Shown one piece after another: positions 6,309 to 9,779 of a DNA stretch of 9,779 nucleotides. Positions within the stretch are counted from its first letter, which is position 1, and each line of letters starts with the position of its first letter. The notes below the pieces were generated by a model, which was not told the origin of the DNA, ran no database searches, and saw only the letters and a list, made by a program, of their open reading frames with translations. Source of the DNA: an uncultured Clostridia bacterium (lineage in GTDB: Bacteria > Bacillota > Clostridia > Oscillospirales > Acutalibacteraceae); the NCBI GenBank assembly GCA_946186535.1, contig CAMHNT010000073.1:1-9779 (forward strand), in the 5' to 3' direction. Position numbers and translations under genes: made by a program.

Positions 6309-7178
6309 ATGCACTTTGTAAATGTCAAAGGGATATTGTCTGAGAAAAACGGTATGAATGTTTATCGTGGCTGTTCCCACGGCTGCATCTACTGTGATGC
6401 GAGAAGCAAATGCTATGGATTTACTCACCGGTTTGAAGATATAGAGGTCAAACAGAATGCCCCCGAGCTGCTTGAAAGGGCGCTTAGATCAAAGCGCAGG
6501 CGCTGCATGATTGGAACGGGTGCGATGTGCGACCCTTATATGCATTGTGAAAATAAGCTTCAGATCACCAGAAAGTGTCTGGAGATTATAGACCTCTATG
6601 AATTCGGCGTTTCCGTACTTACAAAGTCCGATCGTATCCTGAGAGATCTGGAGCTTCTGAAAAGTATCAACAGAAAAGCAAAATGTGTGGTTCAAATGAC
6701 CCTGACCACATACGATGAAGCTTTGTGCAAAATAGTGGAGCCGGGCGTCTGCACGACCCGCCGGCGATACGAGGTGCTTAAAATTATGCAGGAAAACGGC
6801 ATTCCTACCGTGGTGTGGCTGTGTCCGATTCTGCCTTTTATAAACGATACGGAAGAGAATCTCAACGGGATTCTCGACTACTGCATTGACGCAGGCGTTT
6901 ACGGAATTATTAATTTCGGTATGGGTATGACGCTGCGTGACGGAGACAGGGAGTATTTTTATGCGGCACTTGATAAATATTTTCCCGGAATGAAAGAGAA
7001 GTATATCCGCACTTTCGGCAGCGCATATGAAATTCCGAGTCCGAACGAAAAGCGGCTTAATGAGATATTTATGAAACGCTGTTCGGAAAACGGAATCGTT
7101 ACCGGTAAAGACAGGCTTTTCGGGTATCTGAACGATTTGCCCGAACGGTTTGAACAGCTGTCGATTTTGGATATGTGA
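6309..7178 (+). CDS. SPL-family (SplB-like, COG1533-type) radical SAM protein
   Basis: Radical SAM enzyme using a 4Fe-4S cluster and S-adenosylmethionine. The cluster motif CSHGCIYC provides C22, C26 and C29 inside MNVYRGCSHGCIYCDARS, the arrangement of the spore photoproduct lyase-like group that includes many proteins of unknown reaction. Further along are MIGTGAMCDPYMHCE, SVLTKSDRILRDLELL, MTLTTYDEALCKIVEPG and VVWLCPILPFINDTEENLNGILDYC, all typical of this subfamily's barrel. The 289 residues match short family members. It lacks the usual spore photoproduct lyase length, so a DNA-repair role should not be assumed; its substrate is unknown. The start lies 9 bases after the upstream stop and shares its ribosome site. 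aroQ begins 28 bases downstream. Confidence 0.88.
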   Translation: MHFVNVKGILSEKNGMNVYRGCSHGCIYCDARSKCYGFTHRFEDIEVKQNAPELLERALRSKRRRCMIGTGAMCDPYMHCENKLQITRKCLEIIDLYEFGVSVLTKSDRILRDLELLKSINRKAKCVVQMTLTTYDEALCKIVEPGVCTTRRRYEVLKIMQENGIPTVVWLCPILPFINDTEENLNGILDYCIDAGVYGIINFGMGMTLRDGDREYFYAALDKYFPGMKEKYIRTFGSAYEIPSPNEKRLNEIFMKRCSENGIVTGKDRLFGYLNDLPERFEQLSILDM

Positions 7179-7206
7179 TGAGTTTATATAGAAAGGTTTG
7201 ATAAAA

Positions 7207-7644
7207 ATGAGCAGAAAAATTTTATTGATATTGGGTCCTAACCTCAATATGGTCGGACTCAGGGAGAAAAATGTTTACGGAGAGGAAACCGCGGAAACGA
7301 TCAATGAGGATATTCGCCGCTGGGCTGAGGAGCTTGGAATGGATATTGAAATCTATCAGTCAAACTGTGAGGGTGAAATCATTTCAAAGATTCATTCCGC
7401 TCTCGGAACAAAGGACGGTATCATCATAAACGCAGGTGCGTACACACATTATAGCTATGCTATCCGTGACGCTATAGCCTGTGTTCCGAGCGTTCCGACG
7501 ATTGAGGTTCACATGTCTAATGTTCATGCCCGTGACGAGTTCAGACACAAGACTGTTATCGGAGGAGTGTGCAAGGGTCAGATCAGCGGTTTCGGAAAGT
7601 TCAGCTATCGGCTTGCTTTATATGCTCTGAACGATATTCTTTAA
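7207..7644 (+). CDS. aroQ: Type II 3-dehydroquinate dehydratase
   Basis: Converts 3-dehydroquinate to 3-dehydroshikimate, the third step of the shikimate pathway. Taking ATG 7207 gives 145 residues, the usual length. The N-terminus KILLILGPNLNMVGLREKNVYG contains catalytic R19 and Y24. The substrate loop INAGAYTHYSYAIRDAI contains N75 and H81. The EVHMSNVHARDEFRHKTVI segment contains H102 and R113. A TTG at 7198 would add three residues, but it lies only one base after AAAGG (7192-7196), whereas ATG 7207 is correctly spaced 10 bases from it. The order aroQ-pepP-efp is common in Firmicutes. It follows the radical SAM gene by 28 bases and precedes the peptidase by 21, so it is probably in one operon with both. 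Confidence 0.95.
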   Translation: MSRKILLILGPNLNMVGLREKNVYGEETAETINEDIRRWAEELGMDIEIYQSNCEGEIISKIHSALGTKDGIIINAGAYTHYSYAIRDAIACVPSVPTIEVHMSNVHARDEFRHKTVIGGVCKGQISGFGKFSYRLALYALNDIL

Positions 7645-7665
7645 AGTCGGGAGGGCGGCGAGAAA

Positions 7666-8775
7666 ATGAGCAGCACAACGGAGCTTGAAAAGCTAAGAAA
7701 GTTTATGAAGATGAAGAAGCTGTCCGTTCAGCTATACGGCGATAATGTAGGGGCGCTTGTTACAAGCGAAACGAATATACGATATCTGACGGATTTTGCA
7801 AACAGCGAGGGTACGCTTTTTGTCACTAAGAATAAGTCATATCTGCTTGTCGATTTCCGCTATGGCGAGGCGGCACAGAAAAATGTGACAAACTGCGAGG
7901 TTGTTGTCTATGATAATTATGCCGAGTCGCTGAAGGAAATTGTAAAAAAACACGGTATTGAACAGCTCATGATTGAAATTTCGGATGTAACCATTAAAAG
8001 AGCGGAAAGTTTAAGACCGATACTTAATGATGTGGATTGTAAGCTTGTGTCGAATAATATTCTCGATAAGCTTATTTCGAATATGAGGATAATCAAATCC
8101 TCCGACGAGATTGCAAAGATCGAAAAGGCTCAGCAAATTACGGAGGAGGCTTTTCTTGAGCTCCTGAATATTGTGAAGCCCGGAGTTACCGAAGCTGAGC
8201 TTGCTTTGGAGCTTGAATTTCTGATGCGGAAGAAGGGGGCGGAGGGCGTATCCTTTGACCTCATAACCATAACAGGAAAAAAGACTTCCATGCCTCACGG
8301 AGTCCCGGGGAATGAGGCTGTCCAAAGAGGAGATTTTGTAACGTTTGATATCGGTGCGATATACGACGGATATCACAGTGACATGACAAGAACGATCGCT
8401 GTAGGCGAGGTCAGCGACTTTCAGCGTGAGATTTACAATATAGTTCTTGAAGCTCAGCTCACGGCAATTTCAAAGGTCAAGGCAGGAGTCAAGGCGAGCG
8501 ATGTCGACAAGGCGGCGAGAGATGTTATCAAAAGCAAAGGCTACGGCGATTATTTCAAGCATTCCACAGGTCACGGAGTCGGTCTTGATATTCACGAACA
8601 GCCTTTTGTTTCTCCGAAATCCGAAGCGATTCTGAGTCCGGGTATGATCATAACGGTCGAGCCGGGAATCTATCTTCCGGACAGATTCGGAGTAAGAATT
8701 GAAGATATGGGAGCGGTTACGAAGGACGGTTACAGGAACTTTGCGACGCTTTCGAAGGAGTTGATAGTGGTATAG
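7666..8775 (+). CDS. pepP: M24 family Xaa-Pro aminopeptidase/dipeptidase
   Basis: Cytoplasmic metallopeptidase that releases residues next to proline. The 369 residues comprise an N-terminal creatinase-like domain (about 10-140) and a C-terminal pita-bread catalytic domain (about 148-366). All five metal ligands are present: D228 (FDIGA), D239 (HSDMTRT), H303 (TGHGVGLDIHE), E332 (VEPGIYLP) and E346 (RIEDMG). Substrate-contact histidines H211 (SMPHGVPG) and H310 are also there. GGGAGGG (7649-7655) lies 10 bases upstream of the ATG. Whether it is an aminopeptidase or a dipeptidase (PepQ-type) cannot be settled from sequence alone. It is the usual neighbour of efp, whose substrates contain polyproline. 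A weak hairpin (8783-8803) followed 8 bases later by T7 is a poor terminator candidate. Confidence 0.93.
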   Translation: MSSTTELEKLRKFMKMKKLSVQLYGDNVGALVTSETNIRYLTDFANSEGTLFVTKNKSYLLVDFRYGEAAQKNVTNCEVVVYDNYAESLKEIVKKHGIEQLMIEISDVTIKRAESLRPILNDVDCKLVSNNILDKLISNMRIIKSSDEIAKIEKAQQITEEAFLELLNIVKPGVTEAELALELEFLMRKKGAEGVSFDLITITGKKTSMPHGVPGNEAVQRGDFVTFDIGAIYDGYHSDMTRTIAVGEVSDFQREIYNIVLEAQLTAISKVKAGVKASDVDKAARDVIKSKGYGDYFKHSTGHGVGLDIHEQPFVSPKSEAILSPGMIITVEPGIYLPDRFGVRIEDMGAVTKDGYRNFATLSKELIVV

Positions 8776-8822
8776 ATTTGAAACACATAGAAACTATAGG
8801 TGTATGTTGAATTTTTTTAAGG

Positions 8823-8852
8823 TTTATAAATGTGCAAATTTAAAATTCGCAA
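8823..8852 (-). promoter_or_regulatory. Promoter-like pair at the end of repeat copy B, pointing toward the peptidase gene
   Basis: On the - strand TTGCGA (8852 down to 8847) and TATAAA (8828 down to 8823) are 18 bases apart, the same spacing and same place in the element as the leuS promoter in copy A. It would read antisense into the 3' end of the peptidase gene. Activity is unproven. Confidence 0.3.
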
Positions 8853-8999
8853 AAAGTTCGAAATAGGGCAGTTAAAGTTTTTGCCCAGCTTTTTTCAAAA
8901 AGTACCCCAAGGGCACTTCCTTCGGGGCGCCTGCGGAGTCCAGAGGCAGAGCCCTCGTGGGCTCTTAAGGGCGAAGCCCTTAACGAAATGATTCTCCTT

Positions 9000-9024
9000 A
9001 AAAATGCCGCATTGCGGCATTTTT
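9000..9024. terminator. Bidirectional terminator-like hairpin within repeat copy B
   Basis: AAAAATGCCGC (9000-9010) pairs perfectly with GCGGCATTTTT (9014-9024) around a 3-base loop. Each strand ends in a run of five T, so it could stop transcripts from either side: the peptidase operon on the + strand, and anything arriving from the right on the - strand. It is 225 bases beyond the peptidase stop. Confidence 0.6.
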
Positions 9025-9129
9025 ATAAAATCTTTTTGTACAAATAACGATATGCTAACCGATTTGCTCATTTATAGTTACAGGTATTAAACAATGTCTC
9101 GATGACATTATTTCTTGGAGGGTTAAAAT

Positions 9130-9576
9130 ATGAATGGTAAAAAGTACAGACACGCTTTTTTGGCAGTAGGAATTGTTCTGATAATAATAAGCGGAAGATT
9201 TATGTGGGCCACTCACGTAACGAAAACTATGTTTGAGGTGTATAAATCATCTGCGACGCAGGTTGAAGCCGAATGCACGATTGTTGAAAAGGCTAAGAGT
9301 ACATCAAGAAATGTAGTTTCAGGATATGATGTATATGTAACGTATGAATACAAAGGTGAAACGTATGAAAATGTTCCGCTGGAGCATTATGAAATCACCT
9401 TGATAAAAGGCGACAAGGTCAATGTTTTAGTCAATGATCTTTTTCCGTTTGTATGCACGATTGACTATCCGGGACCGTACTACAATTATTATGTAGTTCT
9501 TCAGTATGTGATTCTGGGGGTAGGCGTGATTTTTGTCGTACTGCATTTCTATATGATTCATAGGGAAAGAATATAA
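9130..9576 (+). CDS. Small two-TM membrane protein, DUF3592-like
   Basis: The 148-residue protein has a hydrophobic helix at about 8-25 (preceded by KKYRH) and a second at about 121-141, followed by a basic tail HRERI. Between them is a strand-rich domain (about 45-112) with ECTIVEKAKSTSR, GYDVYVTYEYKGETYENV and KGDKVNVLVND. That pattern (VxxV..., V.YEY.G..Y, GD.V.V) is characteristic of DUF3592-like proteins, whose function is unknown. With a positive N-terminus, the middle domain is probably outside the membrane. GGAGGG (9117-9122) lies 7 bases before the ATG, supporting a real gene. It sits between repeat copy B and efp, a place where the peptidase gene and efp are normally adjacent. No strong promoter is visible in 9044-9116. 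The family assignment is tentative. Confidence 0.72.
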   Translation: MNGKKYRHAFLAVGIVLIIISGRFMWATHVTKTMFEVYKSSATQVEAECTIVEKAKSTSRNVVSGYDVYVTYEYKGETYENVPLEHYEITLIKGDKVNVLVNDLFPFVCTIDYPGPYYNYYVVLQYVILGVGVIFVVLHFYMIHRERI

Positions 9577-9632
9577 AAAATGTTCGCCAGAGAAATGAAC
9601 TTAATTGACATCAAGAAAATCATATAAAAACC

Positions 9633-9661
9633 TTGCAATTTACGTTATCGTATAGTATAAT
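9633..9661 (+). promoter_or_regulatory. Probable efp promoter
   Basis: TTGCAA (9633-9638) and a perfect TATAAT (9656-9661) are 17 bases apart, predicting a start near 9668 and a leader of about 78 bases. This gives efp its own promoter despite the intervening small gene. The leader contains a 6-base hairpin AAAGAT-GAAA-ATCTTT (9688-9703) with a GAAA tetraloop, not followed by a T tract. Confidence 0.75.
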
Positions 9662-9745
9662 TATAGAGTATATGGTGCTTTTTTCTTAAAGATGAAAATC
9701 TTTCAAGAATTGAGAGTCTACATTCCAAAAACAGGAGGATTTAAT

Positions 9746-9779
9746 ATGATTTCAGCAGGAGATTTCAGAAACGGCGTTA
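9746..9779 (+). CDS. efp: Elongation factor P, 5' end only
   Basis: Only the first 11 codons (MISAGDFRNGV) fall in the window. They match the characteristic start of bacterial EF-P, which binds between the P and E sites of the ribosome and relieves stalling at polyproline. AGGAGG (9733-9738) is 7 bases upstream and a good promoter lies further up. Position after aroQ and the Xaa-Pro peptidase gene agrees with the conserved Firmicute order. The lysine or other modified residue of domain I is beyond the window edge and cannot be checked. Confidence 0.85.
   Translation, partial: MISAGDFRNGV

Larger units (their letters stand above)
8823..9043 (-). repeat. Palindrome-rich interspersed element, copy B (inverted relative to copy A)
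   Basis: Read on the - strand, this copy starts with TTGTACAA (9036-9043), then the AATGCCGC hairpin (9000-9024) and TTAAGGGC hairpin (8965-8983). It then has two hairpins differing from copy A (8948-8965, AGAGCCC arms; 8905-8927, CCCC/GGGG with AAGG/CCTT), a CTTTTT/AAAAAG hairpin (8889-8902), AAACTTTAAC (8871-8880), TTTCGAACTTTTTG (8850-8863), AATTTGC (8834-8840) and TATAAA (8823-8828). Order and ends match copy A; the middle is longer and diverged. It fills most of the 354-base gap between the peptidase gene and the next gene. Confidence 0.75.

Noticed and set aside
7198..7206. TTG at 7198 as the aroQ start
   Set aside because: Only one base from the AAAGG ribosome site, whereas ATG 7207 is properly spaced and gives the family N-terminus.
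6489..7247. 252-codon - strand frame opposite the radical SAM gene and aroQ
   Set aside because: Antisense to two well-supported genes; no recognisable domain and no ribosome site.
8783..8818. ACACATAG/CTAT..GTGT hairpin and T7 as the peptidase terminator
   Set aside because: The stem has a two-base bulge and the T run begins 8 bases after it; the hairpin at 9000-9024 is much better.

Overview
The window looks like chromosomal housekeeping DNA from a low-to-mid GC Firmicute, most likely a clostridial, Ruminococcus-like member of the Oscillospiraceae. That placement is inferred from gene order (yhbY, nadD/yqeK, rsfS, leuS; then rpsU; then aroQ, pepP, efp), strong Shine-Dalgarno sites, TTGACA/TATAAT-type promoters and palindrome-rich intergenic repeats. 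No 16S or other marker is present to confirm it. All convincing genes lie on the + strand.

Layout. Positions 53-81 hold a good promoter for yhbY (117-422), a small RNA-binding ribosome-assembly protein. A 488-base gap follows, with a GC-rich hairpin-bearing block and a 48-base tandem repeat that runs up to the start of a fused nadD-yqeK gene (911-2116). rsfS follows (2157-2519). The rsfS-leuS gap is filled by a palindrome-rich repeat element (copy A, 2579-2762) whose right end coincides with the probable leuS promoter. leuS (TTG start, 2801-5212) is followed by a hairpin, a consensus promoter, rpsU (5504-5680) and a strong terminator. Next comes a run of four closely spaced genes: an unrecognised 156-residue protein (5829-6299), an SPL-type radical SAM protein (6309-7178), aroQ (7207-7644) and an M24 Xaa-Pro peptidase (7666-8775). 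A second copy of the repeat in opposite orientation (copy B, 8823-9043) and a small two-TM protein gene (9130-9576) then separate the peptidase from efp, whose promoter, leader and first 11 codons end the window.

Functional theme. Much of the window serves translation: ribosome assembly (YhbY), ribosome silencing (RsfS), leucine charging (LeuS), subunit protein bS21 and EF-P. NadD makes NAD precursor and its fused YqeK domain probably destroys Ap4A, a by-product of aminoacyl-tRNA synthetases. AroQ belongs to the shikimate pathway and the peptidase to peptide turnover.

The most interesting non-genic signal is the repeat family. Two diverged copies share end sequences, several perfect hairpins and, at the same end, a promoter-like TTG-18-TATAA pair. 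This suggests a dispersed element that can carry a promoter outward. The unrecognised protein coupled to the radical SAM enzyme is the main genic unknown.
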